DNA from: Adiantum capillus-veneris
Lineage: Eukaryota > Streptophyta > Polypodiopsida > Polypodiales > Pteridaceae
Direction of reading: 5' to 3'
Assembly: GCA_014529385.2 (NCBI GenBank)
Contig: CM043946.1
Location: forward strand, 19,547,077 to 19,611,076
Length of the DNA: 64,000 nucleotides
Positions 13,487-24,510 of the stretch are shown here, piece after piece (position 1 is the first letter of the stretch; each line of letters opens with the position of its first letter). A program made the translations under genes and the position numbers. The notes below the pieces were generated by a model. That model saw only the letters and a program-made list of their open reading frames with translations. It had not been told where the DNA came from and searched no databases.

Positions 13487-14338
13487 ATGAGTAGATTACG
13501 TATCAAAACGATCATGAAAGAGGCAAAAAACTATGTACTGATTGAGGACACTCTTTACAAGAGGGGAAAAGACAATCAATTGAGAATGTGCACGACTGAA
13601 GAGGAATACATTCCTATTTTAGAGCAAGCACATGGCGGACAAGCTAGTGGATATTTTTCAGCTGACAAAATGGCCAAAGCAATTCTTATTGCAGCCATAT
13701 GGTGGCCTACGCTATTCATGGATGCTGAAGAGTTTGTGAAACGATGTGACGATTTCCAGAAAACAAAAATTCCTAGAGCACGAGATGATATGCCCTTAAA
13801 GCCAATGATGGGGGCAAGAGAGTTTGCGAAATGGGGAATAGATTTGGTAGAACCAATAGCGTCTCCAGGATATAAAACGCACGCTCAATACATTATTGTG
13901 GCAACATATTATCTAACAAAATGGGTGGAAGCTAAAGAAACAACAAAAAATGATGCAAAAACGACAGCACAGTTTTTATATGAGAACATTTTCACCATAT
14001 ATGGCTTACCAATTGAGCTAGTGAGCGATAGAGGAACTCACTTCATCAATGAGGTGATTGAATTCCTATTGGATGAATTCATGATAATTCACAGGAAGTC
14101 CGCTCCCTATCACCCACAAGCGAATGACCAAGCAGAAAGTACGAATAAGATTTTGGTGACAATTCTCACCAAAATTGTCGGCGAATCAAGAGTTGACGGG
14201 GTCAAAAGCTGCATTCAGCTTTATGGGCGTATAGAGTTTCTTACAAAACGTCAATCGGAACGACTCCGTTCAACATGGTTAATGGAATTCAAGCACTTGA
14301 ATTCCTTATCCCCACGCTCCGAGTCACTAAACAATTAG
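13487..14338 (+). pseudogene. Ty3-B second zinc-binding module and integrase core
   Basis: Catalyses cDNA insertion. The second H2C2 module has LYKRGKDNQLRMC, QAH (His at 13631), WWPTLF and RCDDFQ. The second His position is Tyr and the second Cys is Phe, so zinc binding is probably lost. The core carries the DDE triad: GIDLVEP (Asp near 13841), SDRGTHF (Asp 14027-14029) and NDQAEST (Glu near 14135). The frame drifts near 14275-14338, where the C-terminal part moves to another frame. Confidence 0.88.
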
Positions 14339-14729
14339 AATGGACGAGTCATGAATTATCCAATCAGGTAGATGTCCTGGAAAAACTGGATGAAACTAGA
14401 TTGAGAGCCGTTGCATCAATCTACGTGCAAAAACAAAACATGAAATCATTCTTTGATCAACATGTTATCAGCAAGGAATTTTCTACTGGGGATTACGTTT
14501 TAATGTATACCCTGAAACAACATTCCCGGAAACTCAAAAAGCGAGGCAATGGACCCTATGTGATTCATGACATATCATCTAGCGGTGCCATTAAACTTGC
14601 GGCATTAGAGAGAGAGGAAATGCCTAAGTGGATTAATGATTACAGGCTAAAGAAATACAACCTACCACTAACCTCAGAGATGCTTGCCAAAATACACGCT
14701 GCAAAGGAGCGCAAGAACAAAGTCAAGGA
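14275..14729 (+). pseudogene. Ty3-B integrase C-terminal region, cut by copia
   Basis: Continues integrase after a frame change. DYVLMY and GNGPYVIHDISSSGAIKL form the SH3-like GPY/F-type C-terminal fold common to Ty3 integrases. A basic helix follows (14680-14729), where the Ty1/copia element is inserted at 14730. Across the insertion, with one AAGGA copy removed, the frame continues into 19952 and on to the post-integrase domain. Confidence 0.8.
14725..14729. repeat. Copia target-site duplication, left copy
   Basis: AAGGA, identical to 19947-19951. A 5-bp duplication is the norm for Ty1/copia integrase. Confidence 0.97.
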
Positions 14730-15051
14730 TGTTGAGATGTCGAGCTCTACACCTTGAGCTGGCATCCACTACGGGTCTTGGCCTCTTACTGCATTTACTC
14801 ACTGGCGCGTTAGGTGACCGACACGGAGGATCTCTGCCAGTGATTCTACAGCTGGACTACACTTATAGTGCCAGCCTAGTACGCTTCTAGCGAGTTCACA
14901 CTTAGTGACCGCATGTACATATGTGCTATTTTTCAGCTTTAGCACTTAGTCATTTTGTACTCTCTTTTTTGTGAAGAAGAAGAAGAAGCTTTCCATCTCT
15001 GTGTGCTGTGTGCTTGCCTTGTGTAGCTCTCTTGCATCCTCATTCTTTACA
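14730..15051 (+). repeat. Copia 5' LTR (322 bp)
   Basis: Runs TGTTGAGATG...TTTACA, followed with no gap by the primer-binding site. The only difference I find from the 3' LTR is a T/G in GGCCTCTT versus GGCCGCTT (about 14784). Confidence 0.97.
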
Positions 15052-15063
15052 TGGTATCAGAGC
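15052..15063 (+). promoter_or_regulatory. Copia primer-binding site, tRNA-iMet
   Basis: TGGTATCAGAGC, the standard plant copia site complementary to the 3' end of initiator methionine tRNA, abuts the LTR. Confidence 0.97.
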
Positions 15064-15303
15064 CTGGTGCAGGCAAGAGAGGCTAAGAGAGCAAGAGCAT
15101 CACAATCCCTTTGTTCGCAATCCCTTTCTGAACAGGTCTCCAAAGTGCAGTATACAGAGATTTACTGTACAAGTACAGTGGTTGTGAAACGCTTGATTGT
15201 GGACACTCGTTGAGTGTAGAAAGCGTTACAGGAACCACGATAGCAGGTTCAGCAGATTTGCAGGTTTTTGCAGATTGCAGCTATTTTGTCTTAGTGCTTC
15301 AAG

Positions 15304-15486
15304 ATGTCTGACGGTTTCAGTCAGATTGTTACTAAGAAGCTTGAGAAAAATAACTACCCTGCATGGAAGTTCAGAATAACAAATTTCCTAAAAGGAAAAG
15401 GTTATTGGGACTATGTAGAAGGAGACAATGAAAAGGAACCAGAGGTTCCCGGGCAAATGCTACAGCAGAACAAAGGAAAGCTTTGA
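15304..15486 (+). pseudogene. Copia gag N-terminus, frameshifted
   Basis: The start ATG at 15304 opens MSDGFSQIVTKKLEKNNYPAW, the usual copia gag beginning (NYPAWKFRI). The frame shifts between about 15449 and 15456, in CCCGGGCAA, and hits TGA at 15484. Downstream gag is intact in the frame that begins at 15483. A one-base deletion is the simplest explanation. Confidence 0.9.
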
Positions 15487-18400
15487 GGGACTGGCAACAA
15501 GGCCAGAGCAAAGTGATGTATTGGCTGTCTATGAGCATCACAGATGGCATGATGGGCTATCTACAGGATGCTGAAACCCCCACCATTGCATGGAGAAACT
15601 TAGGCAGAGTGTTCGAGGTGAAAACCAAGGCCAGGAAGCTTCAACTAAAGTCGGAGCTAAATCAGGTTAAGAGGAACAACCTCTCAATCAATGATTATGC
15701 CTTGAAGATCAAGAGTATCATTGAGGCTCTTGGATCTATTAAAGTGTCAGTGGAAGACGATGACATTGTCCGTGCATGCTTGGATGGTCTAGGAGATGAG
15801 TATGTACATTTTAGGTCTTCCATGAATACAAGAGACAACATCCCAGTGTTCCAAGATTTGATTTCTATGCTTATTCTTGAGGAGAAGAACCTTGACACAT
15901 CTTCTTCTCATGGCAGAAATAATTCTGAACAGGCCTTCTATTCTAACTCCAATAGAGGTAGAGGTAGAGGTCGTGGTCAAGGCCCAAGGGGTTGCAGGGG
16001 CCAATTTCTGGAAGGTCAATCAAATCAAAACAATACAGGTGGCAGGGGAAACCAGTCTCAAGGCAGGGGGAGTCAAAGAGGTCATGGTGCAGGATCAAGC
16101 AGGCAGCAAAATACTCCAGATAGTAGAGAATGTTGGACTTGTGGTGAAAGAGGTCACATGTCACGTGACTGTCCAAAGGGAAAAGCAAGTAGAAAGAGAG
16201 AACAGGACAACTATGCATCTACTAGCAGAGATGCAGATGACAACAAAAACGAGCGCATGTTTGTTATGCAGCATGTAATGAATACAATGACTGCAGAGAA
16301 TTCCACCCAAGATGATGTTTGGTATGTGGATTCAGGTGCCTCTAATCACATGACGTCTCGTGGAGAGTGGTTTAGAGATATGCGCAAACCAGATGTGTCA
16401 GGCTATGTGCAGACAGGAGATGATACAGCTCACCCCATTGCTCATGTAGGGGACATACCTCTAAATACGAAGAGTGGGAAATCAAAGTACTTAGCAGATG
16501 TACTTCATGTCCCAAACATTACAAAGAATCTTGTTTCTGTTGGACAAATGGTTGAGCAGGGTTTGCAGGTTCGCTTCAATCCAAATGGCTGTTATGTAGA
16601 AGATTTCCAGAATGGCTGTAAGCTGATCACAGAGGGCAAATGTGTGGGCAGAATGTTTACGCTAAATGTAGACATGCCTGAGGTAAAAGCTGCATTATTT
16701 GCACAGGGCACAGGTGTTGTGGCTGATGTTGACATTTGGCACAAACGCATTGGCCATGTCAATGAGCAGAGATTGCGCAGCATGCAATCAAAACAGATTG
16801 TAAAAGGTTTGCCAAAATTCAAGGTGGATGGTATGCATAAAGTGTGTGCAGCATGCCAGTTTGGAAAACAGTCAAAGGGCTCATTTCCACATGAGCGCAA
16901 TGTATGTAAAAGGCCACTTGAGGTGGTGCACACAGATGTTTGGGGTCCAACCGATATTGCAAGTATACATGGTTGCAGGTATTATGTCTCTTTCATTGAT
17001 GACCATACAAGGAAAGTATGGGTCTACTTCATGCGTAACAAAAGTGAAGTGTTTGGTCACTTTCAAGACTTCAAAGTCATGATTGAGAAGGAGACAGATA
17101 TGCAAATCAAGACATTGAGGTCAGATGGAGGGGGAGAGTACTTCTCCAATGATTTTTCAGATTTTCTACGAATGCATGGTATACACAGGCAGTTTACATG
17201 CAGATATACTCCACAGCAGAATGGGGTCGCAGAAAGGAAAAACAGGCACATTGCAGAGGTTGCACGTGCATTGATGAATGAGAAGAACATGCCTCATCAT
17301 TTCTGGGCTGAAGCTGTAAATACAGCTGTGTACATTATGAAGAGGACACCTACAGCTGCGGTGCATGATGTAACACCTGAGGAAAAGTTTACAGGTACAA
17401 AGCCTGATTTGGCACACTTGAAAGTGTTTGGTTGCATAGCTTACGTGCATGTACCAGATGAGTTGCGTAGGAAATTGGATCCTAAAGCAGAGAAATGTAT
17501 TCTTGTGGGATATTCCCTTGAACAAAAGGGGTACAGGTGCTACAATCCTACTACACGAGAATTACGAGTGAGCAGAGATGTAGTCTTTGATGAGATGAGC
17601 AGCTGGTACAGTAATGCACATGGCACTATTGGGGCTGATGTAAAAGATGATGTGGTTGTACAAAATGTGAGGCCACAGTCACAGGTTTTGAGTGGACCAC
17701 AAGAGTCCTCTTCTCGTGGCTCTGTTGAGAAACCATGGAATGGTAGACTACGTACGCAGGTTACTCCACCAACAGGTACAGGGAATGTATCACGAAAAGG
17801 AAAGGAAAAGGTTGATGAACCTCCATTTATGGTTGATATATCATCATGTTTTTCACATGTAGACATGGATTCAGATGGTTCTGAACAAAGTCTTGATGAG
17901 GAATTTGGAATTCCGGCTGTCAGGACACCTGGTGTAAGGAAAGTACAAGAAGATGCTAGAGGGCAAAGGAGTGACCAAGGACCGCGCAGATCTAATAGAG
18001 TCAGAAATCCAGTTCAGAAATTGACTTATGATGGGTATCTAGCGCATCACCAAGCCTACATGGCTAAGGTGATACAGGATGTGGAGCCCACATGTTTTGA
18101 GGATGCAGTTGGAAATGTGCATTGGGATGATGCAATGAATGAAGAGATGGCTGCATTGGAAGCAAATGAAACATGGGAGTTGGTGCCATTGCCAAGTGGC
18201 AAGAAAGCTATTGGCTGTAAATTGGTGTATAAAACCAAGCATAAGGCTGATGGTAACATTGAGCGTCACAAGGCAAGGCTGGTCGCAAAGGGTTATGCAC
18301 AGACGTATGGCATAGACTATGAGGAGACCTTTGCTCCAGTGGCAAAGATGACAATTGTGAGAGCTGTCATAGCAGTGGCTGCATCTAGAGGATGGATTAT

Positions 18401-18509
18401 GCATCAAATGGATGTAAAGAATGCCTTCTTGAATGGTGAGTTGCAAGAGGAAGTGTATATGGATCAGCCACCTGGTTATGTCGATCCAGGTTACCCAGAT
18501 TATGTATGA
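15483..18509 (+). pseudogene. Copia gag-protease-integrase-RT (first part) up to TGA
   Basis: A 1008-codon open frame. Gag helices come first, then a Gly/Arg-rich stretch and a zinc knuckle ([14 protein letters not shown], 16131-16172). The protease active site is DSG at 16329-16337. A pre-integrase zinc region follows (HKRIGH...CAACQFGKQ, 16738-16870), then the integrase core with Asp in HTDVWGP (about 16935), Asp in RSDGGGEY (about 17116) and Glu in NGVAERKN (about 17220). RT starts [20 protein letters not shown] at about 18175 and includes DVKNAFLNG. The TGA at 18507 falls just before LLKALYGLKQ, inside RT, so the product would lack the catalytic site. Confidence 0.95.
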
Positions 18510-19316
18510 AAACTTCTCAAAGCTTTGTATGGTTTGAAGCAAGGATCTAGAGCATGGTATGACAGGATTGCCAAGTATCTTGTCAGTATTGGTTTTAGGA
18601 GAGCTCATGCTGATCATTCACTCTATGTACGTGAGAGTGATGTGGGGATTGTGGTCATTACCATATATGTAGATGACCTTATTATTGTTGGTGACAATGC
18701 TATGGAGATTGACCATGTGAAGGGTCTTCTCAAACAGGAGTTTGAAATGAAAGATTTGGGCGAGTTGCGCTACTTTCTTGGCATTGAGGTGATCAGGACT
18801 CCAGAGGGTGTATGGCTGTCACAGAGACAATATGCTTTGGACATGTTGTCAAAGTATGGTATGGCTGATTGTAAGCCGATTTCCATTCCCTTGGATGTGA
18901 ATGCAAAGCTGAGTGCAGAGAAGGGTGATGTTGTTGAGGATGTCAATATGTACAGGAAGATGGTGGGTAGTCTAATCTACTTGACTATCACAAGGCCAGA
19001 CTTGAGCTACACAGTAGGCTTGGAGAGTCAGTTCATGCAGCTTCCGAGGAAGCCACATTTGGATGGAGTACGACACACACTTAGGTATGTGCAAGGGACT
19101 CTTGACTACGCATTGTTCTATGCAGCACATGCACCATTAGCATTGTATGGGTATACAGATGCAGATTGGGCAGGTAGCATTGTTGATAGGAGATCTACGA
19201 GTGGCTTCATGTTCTCTTTTGGGAGTGCTGCTGTTACTTGGAGCAGCAAAAAGCAGCCTACGGTTGCTTTATCGAGCACAGAGGCCGAGTACAGAGGTGC
19301 AGCAGTTGCGGCGTGA
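18510..19316 (+). pseudogene. Copia RT (catalytic half) and RNase H, between two TGA stops
   Basis: This is the same frame as the preceding part. LYGLKQGSRAWYDR is followed by the catalytic YVDD at 18666-18677, the LGIEV segment, RYVQGTLDY, and RNase H with YTDADWAG (about 19150) and SSTEAEYRGAA (about 19272). A TGA at 19314-19316 interrupts it where copia RNase H normally continues into E..WLR. The only lesions are the two TGA codons; there is no indel in this stretch. Confidence 0.93.
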
Positions 19317-19652
19317 GAGGTAGCTTGGCTACGCACATTACTTGAGCACTTGGGAGTGCAGGTGGACCAGCAGATTGTCATTCATTGTGACAACCTCAGC
19401 AGCATGCAGTTGGCTAGGAACCCAGTGTTCCATGCTAGGACCAAACACATAGAGGTCCATTACCACTACGTTCGAGAGCGAGTGTTGGCAAGCGACATCG
19501 ACTTGGTCTACGTCAACACAGAGGAGCAGATAGCGGATATCTTTACCAAGGCCCTCGGAGCTGAGAAGCTTCGACGTTTCCGGACTATGCTTGGACTCTG
19601 CGACATGCAGAGCTCGAGGGGGAGTGTTGAGATGTCGAGCTCTACACCTTGA
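19317..19652 (+). pseudogene. Copia RNase H C-terminus
   Basis: In frame after the TGA: EVAWLRTLL, then the conserved IHCDNLSSMQLARNPVFHARTKHIEV and IADIFTKAL segments. The frame stays open through the purine tract and 25 bases into the 3' LTR, ending at TGA 19650-19652. Confidence 0.93.
19613..19624 (+). other. Copia polypurine tract
   Basis: CTCGAGGGGGAG immediately precedes the 3' LTR start and would prime plus-strand DNA. Confidence 0.85.
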
Positions 19653-19946
19653 GCTGGCATCCACTACGGGTCTTGGCCGCTTACTGCATTTACTCACTGG
19701 CGCGTTAGGTGACCGACACGGAGGATCTCTGCCAGTGATTCTACAGCTGGACTACACTTATAGTGCCAGCCTAGTACGCTTCTAGCGAGTTCACACTTAG
19801 TGACCGCATGTACATATGTGCTATTTTTCAGCTTTAGCACTTAGTCATTTTGTACTCTCTTTTTTGTGAAGAAGAAGAAGAAGCTTTCCATCTCTGTGTG
19901 CTGTGTGCTTGCCTTGTGTAGCTCTCTTGCATCCTCATTCTTTACA
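19625..19946 (+). repeat. Copia 3' LTR (322 bp)
   Basis: Same length and ends as 14730-15051 with a single mismatch. It is followed at once by the AAGGA target duplication. Confidence 0.97.
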
Positions 19947-19951
19947 AAGGA
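19947..19951. repeat. Copia target-site duplication, right copy
   Basis: AAGGA, identical to 14725-14729. Confidence 0.97.
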
Positions 19952-21140
19952 GGCAAAAGATCAAGCGTAGGAGGAGGCCAAAGTCAGACTTTTAAAACAA
20001 AAACAAACCTTACAAAAACAAAGACTTCCTCAACCAGCAGATACGGCTCAAATTCCTTTTTCTATAATTCAAACTGATGAGCAATGGGAAACAGGAATCG
20101 ATGTTCACATCAATGTCAGACTCCCGCATGGCAGATATCAACGAGCATTAATTGACACAGGAGAAAGAGTCAATGCGATCAACTTCTCCACTTACAGGAT
20201 GCTTACAGATGAACCCCTCGTGCAATCCACACGTGATCTGCAAGCAGCAAACGGTGCAATAATGCCAACATTGGGGATAGTAAACTTACCAATCAATCTT
20301 GATGGAAATAGTTGTCCTCATCAAATTTTCGTAATGAAAGATAGAGAAATCAGAGAATCCATATGCTTGGAAGTTCCATGGATGAGAACGTACAATGCAG
20401 TCACTGAATGGTCAGAACATGCGTTAAGGTACACACACGACTCTAACGTGTACATGACTCCATTCGCCAAAACAGATCACTCGTGGACGAGTATCCCCAT
20501 CGACAAAAAGCAACTGGCTAATCAGCCAAAAACACCACAAAAGGTTATTCGAAAATTATGGATAAAGAAAATATTATTGACCAACAAACCGAGCAAGATA
20601 TGGCTACCTAAGGACAAACTCCAAATGGCAGCAACATCATCTCAAAGACCTTTAGAAGTTATTCCGGAGTGGAAATGGCAACCAAAACTGGAGAAAACTA
20701 AGGATTCGGCGACAGAGCTCCAAAGGAAACCCAAAACTCAAAACAAGAAGCCTAAACCTCCAAAATGGCACTGGAAACCTGTGAAAACTAAAGTAGAATC
20801 TATAAAGATGCAACAAATCGCATACAAATGGGTTCCAAAAATAGTTTCCATCACAACACCCACAATCAAGGAAAGAGCAATTCGACTGCAAGCTCTTTTG
20901 TTCCATAAACAGCTACCCTCGCCATCAAAAGCCACTAAAAACTACATTCAGTCCCCGCATCTTGCACAACACCTTGTTACCCAACGCATTGTCTCAAACA
21001 TCAAAATAGGGCCACATTACAAGGCCATGCATAGACACAGATTCCAACACCCATGCACATGCACCCAACCTTCGTCCGGGGCGACTCAGACAAGGAAAAG
21101 GGGAGTAATGGATGAATCTAACAATAGTCAGGGCCATTAA
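19952..21140 (+). pseudogene. Ty3-B post-integrase extension with second retropepsin-like domain (PR2)
   Basis: Reading through the copia excision point, the integrase frame continues here, broken once by TAG at 19968. It is then open from 19971 to TGA/TAA at 21138, 389 codons. A Gln/Lys-rich helix comes first, then a retropepsin-like fold: ALIDTGERVNAI (Asp-Thr-Gly at 20154-20162), a middle strand region, and SICLEVPWMRTYNAVTEW near 20360-20415, where retropepsins have ILLGRPW. A basic, Pro/Trp/Lys-rich tail follows (20500-21130). The element already has PR1 at 10166. Function is unknown; a second protease or a degenerate structural copy are both possible. ATG at 20199 is after the active site, so an independent start there is unlikely. 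Confidence 0.75.
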
Positions 21141-23372
21141 GGGGTCCAACGTGTATATATGTACATAATGTGTGTGTTTTTTCATTATTTAGAGTTCAAT
21201 TTTAAAAAAATTCGATCAAAACCGGCCATTTTTAGTGTTTTTGTATCATTCGACCAGCATAATAATGAGCCGTAATGACAAAATCCGGAGCAGTGGGATG
21301 CTTCTAGAGAAAATATATGCTTAGGGGTGAGTATAATAATTTTGGCTAATTTTTTCCAGCTAATAAGTGTTTTCAATTTATTTTGTTTGATTTTTGTTAA
21401 TAAAAGATCAAAAATTAAAAAATCTCGCTCATAAGTGTCAAAATCAAGTTCTGGAAGCAAACGCCGAAGTATCATGATAAGGTTATCAAGCATAGAAGAT
21501 ATGAAGCTAATCTGAAAATGTCGAATTTCAGCCTTAATAATCATGTCTACATTTCGCCAAAATCGCATCAAATGGTCATATGACGTCGGAATGACAAGCG
21601 GTTCGACCCACAGGTGGTATGCAAATTATATTGGGATCAAAGGTGAGGAAAATCAGCCCTGTGTCATGAAAATCTCGGGAAGATATACGCCAGGTAGGCC
21701 AAATTCTAGCTCATTGTTCATTTTCACATTTTGAGAGAGAAGGAGAGAGCTTTTTGACCTAGAGCGAGCTGCCACGTTTCTACCCCGTACGGACGGTCGG
21801 AGCCATCATTTCACACCAGATTTCACAGGTATGTTCCTTATCAAGTAAAGATCAAGTCTATTACGCATGCAAGCGTGAATCATTGCACAAACGGGCGAAG
21901 GGATCAAATCAAAGTCGGATCGGGTCAAAGAGGTCAAGGGCCCTTAGAGGCATCCAAACAAAACTTTTTTAAGGCACAGAACACATCAGTGTGCTCCCCA
22001 CAAGGTCAGGAACAAAGCCATATGGTCAAATCACAATTTGGTGATGGTACACCGATCGCGATCGATGTACCTCACTGACAGAAATTGGGACAGAACATGC
22101 AAAACACCTCCCCTCAGCCTCGCCTACAATCTGCTGGTGTCAAAATCAATTTTGGCTTCCATGGTACGATCGTGATCGGTGCCCCCAGATGCAGGTTTTG
22201 CAACTTTTGATTTGGCCCAGGCTTGGAACTCAATTAAAAGTACACTCTCTTGAATTTTCAAGGAAAATGCACAAATGTTGCTCATGGAATGGGCCTAATT
22301 TGTCAAACACAACCGAAAAGGAAAAATTTGACCTACAACTACCAAAATCCGATTAAAAATAATGATGGATGGTTTGAAAGGTACACTTGTCCGACTAAGA
22401 GTCAGAACAGTTGTAGAAAACCTCGAATGGATCTCAGAATCTCCTACAAGTACAGATATAGTCATTTCAGTCTCGAATGATCACACAAAGATAGAATTGG
22501 AGCCGAGCCAATGCCAAAGACCAAAAGGTGACTTAGGGATGCTCAAGTATCACATGGATATCCAAGGAATGCCTGAAAAATGCACAAATCTAGAAAACCT
22601 CCTAAGACAGGGTATAAAGTGCCTGATCAAGTCAAAATCAGACAATGGAGTAGACTGATGGTAGTAGAACCTCATGGAAGGAGTGGGAGCTCTAAAACTA
22701 ACTTCAACTAACTCCAGGATCCAACCAAATTTCATCAGGAAAACCCAATATGGTTAGACTTAGTAAAATATGGTCAAACAGTGAAAAATTGCTCTAATTT
22801 GTTCATTTTAAGTCCAAACTTGGAAATAAATCATCAATGGGCTAGGTAGGCATAGGGTTCCATGACCATCTAGTTTTCACCAAAAAAAGGCCCAGAACAC
22901 CGATCGCAATTGGTGTACCTCAGCATCAGATTTTGACCAAAACCTATCAGATCCCTTGTATACATCTTGTTCAAGTCACCAACCAAGTTTCAAGACATTT
23001 GGACATCAAAAACTCATAAAAAGTCAGAGTCTAGTCCAAAACTCCCTTCTAACCCAGAATTGGGACCTATAAACTCAAAAGTGATTCAAATGAAACACAG
23101 AGTGGACCAAAATGACCCTCCAACTATCATCAACCCACTCATGTAATCAAATCTAGTTTTGGCCTCTGTACTACGATCGCGATCGGTGTAACTCAGCTCC
23201 AGAATTGGCTCAGATTTTAATCAGTCATAGCTCTAGTCTTCCTAGTCCCACTGGTGAAATATGGACAAGAATGGATGCAATTTGTTCAAGTTATGATCAG
23301 TTTTAACTTTTGAACTATTTTTTACTAAAAGTCTAAATGCGATTGATTGCAAAGGGAAAATCCTGATAGCTT
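21141..23372 (+). other. Ty3-B 2.2-kb non-coding spacer with recurrent motif
   Basis: No credible ORF. It holds four copies of the element's motif, at 22051-22074, 22166-22186, 22899-22922 and 23173-23195. Three have or nearly have the palindrome CGATCGCGATCG, followed by GTGTACCTCA-type sequence. The text between copies resembles that of the leader (TTTGGCC, CAGATTTTGACC-like pieces), so leader and spacer may share an origin. Confidence 0.65.
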
Positions 23373-24510
23373 GTGATTCTCCTGACACAGAATGCCTCGC
23401 CAAAAGAAAGAAAGACAGTGGACAGCAAAGCACCATATGAAGTGGAGGAGCTCGCTACAAATGAAAAGGCTCACATCTCGGATGAAATACTTGCTCAGAT
23501 CCCTGCCCACATATTCATCTCAAAGTTTAAGGATGCTGATGGTGACATGGTAAAGACAACTATCATGCCACGAGAGATATGGAGCCTCCACCAAAGGCCA
23601 GAGGTAATAGAGGCAGTGCGAGCTGTATACTTGGAGCAATTTTTCAGATTACATCCATGGGGAACAGATTACATGAGGGCCCACGAGCTCATGAGCTCAA
23701 TACAATATGATGGGCAGGCAATGCTCACGGACAAGGATGGATCGAAGGTGAAAGTAAAGATCATGAAAGAAATCATCAACGAAGCTTTGCATTTCCTCCC
23801 AGGGAAACATGATTTGCTGGCGAAGACAAAGTCACTGGATAATGAGAAGGCATTTGTCAAAGCAAAGGGAAACAAATACAAATACAGTGACATGATATAC
23901 AGAGAGCTGGAATTATCGATGAGATTGATCTCTCAACATTTCAGAGTACAAAAGCCTCCTCACTACACCGAGTCAATCCTGCAGATTGCCGTGGTCATGT
24001 CTCTAGCAACGGCCGAAAATAGAACCATTCGCTAAGATTACGGTTCTTACATTTTGGAAAACCTGATCGAAGCAAATTTGAAAAGCTCGGCAAAAAACAA
24101 AAGCTACATGAACGCAGGGCCGATGCTAACCAGAATAGCATACCAGGCTTTGGGAATGATCAAAGATTTGCCAGCTACCAGTTCTCAAACGGACCTGATC
24201 TAGAAAGCAAAGCTGGTTGCTCATTCTGTAAGGACGACCCCTGGCGCGACATCATCGCACTCAGCAAAGGCCACCAACAAAATCTCGAGTGATGAAGAAA
24301 AAACGGAGACAGATGATGAAGGAAAATCTCAAGAGTCAAAAGACAAAGGGCCATCAGAGTTTGAAGAAAGCGAGGAGGAAGACTCCACAAAGCCGCTCGA
24401 AAGAAAAAGAAGGGAGAAAAAGTGCAGTACAGCAGTCAGACCTGCAAAAAGCATATGCGAAAGCTCAAAACAGAGTCGAGGAAAGAAGAACCAAGTTACG
24501 GGCTAACAGA
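23373..24510 (+). pseudogene. Ty3-B ORF-X, N-terminal globular part
   Basis: Open from 23373 to TAA at 24033. The same frame continues with protein-like sequence (YILENLIEANL, MLTRIAYQALGMIKDLP) past TAG near 24199 to TAA near 24504. The N-terminal ~270 residues look globular (HIFISKFKD, LHPWGTDYMRAHELM, ALHFLPGKHDLL); the rest is an acidic then basic Ser/Glu/Lys linker. It resembles no domain I can name with confidence. Position between integrase and 3' LTR is where plant Ty3 elements carry envelope-like or other accessory ORFs, but I see no signal peptide or membrane segment. Confidence 0.5.

Larger units (their letters stand above)
14730..19946 (+). mobile_element. Young Ty1/copia element nested in Ty3-B
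   Basis: 322-bp LTRs (14730-15051 and 19625-19946) differ at one base. There is a perfect AAGGA target duplication, an initiator-Met primer site and a purine tract before the 3' LTR. The order gag, protease, integrase, RT, RNase H is diagnostic of Ty1/copia. Insertion is recent, yet the coding region has one frameshift and two TGA stops, so it is not autonomous as read. It interrupts Ty3-B just after the integrase C-terminal domain. Confidence 0.98.

Noticed and set aside
15052-15063. tRNA-like sequences at primer sites
   Set aside because: Only the 12-18 bases complementary to tRNA 3' ends are present at 4675, 15052, 33513 and 41205; there is no cloverleaf, so these are not tRNA genes.
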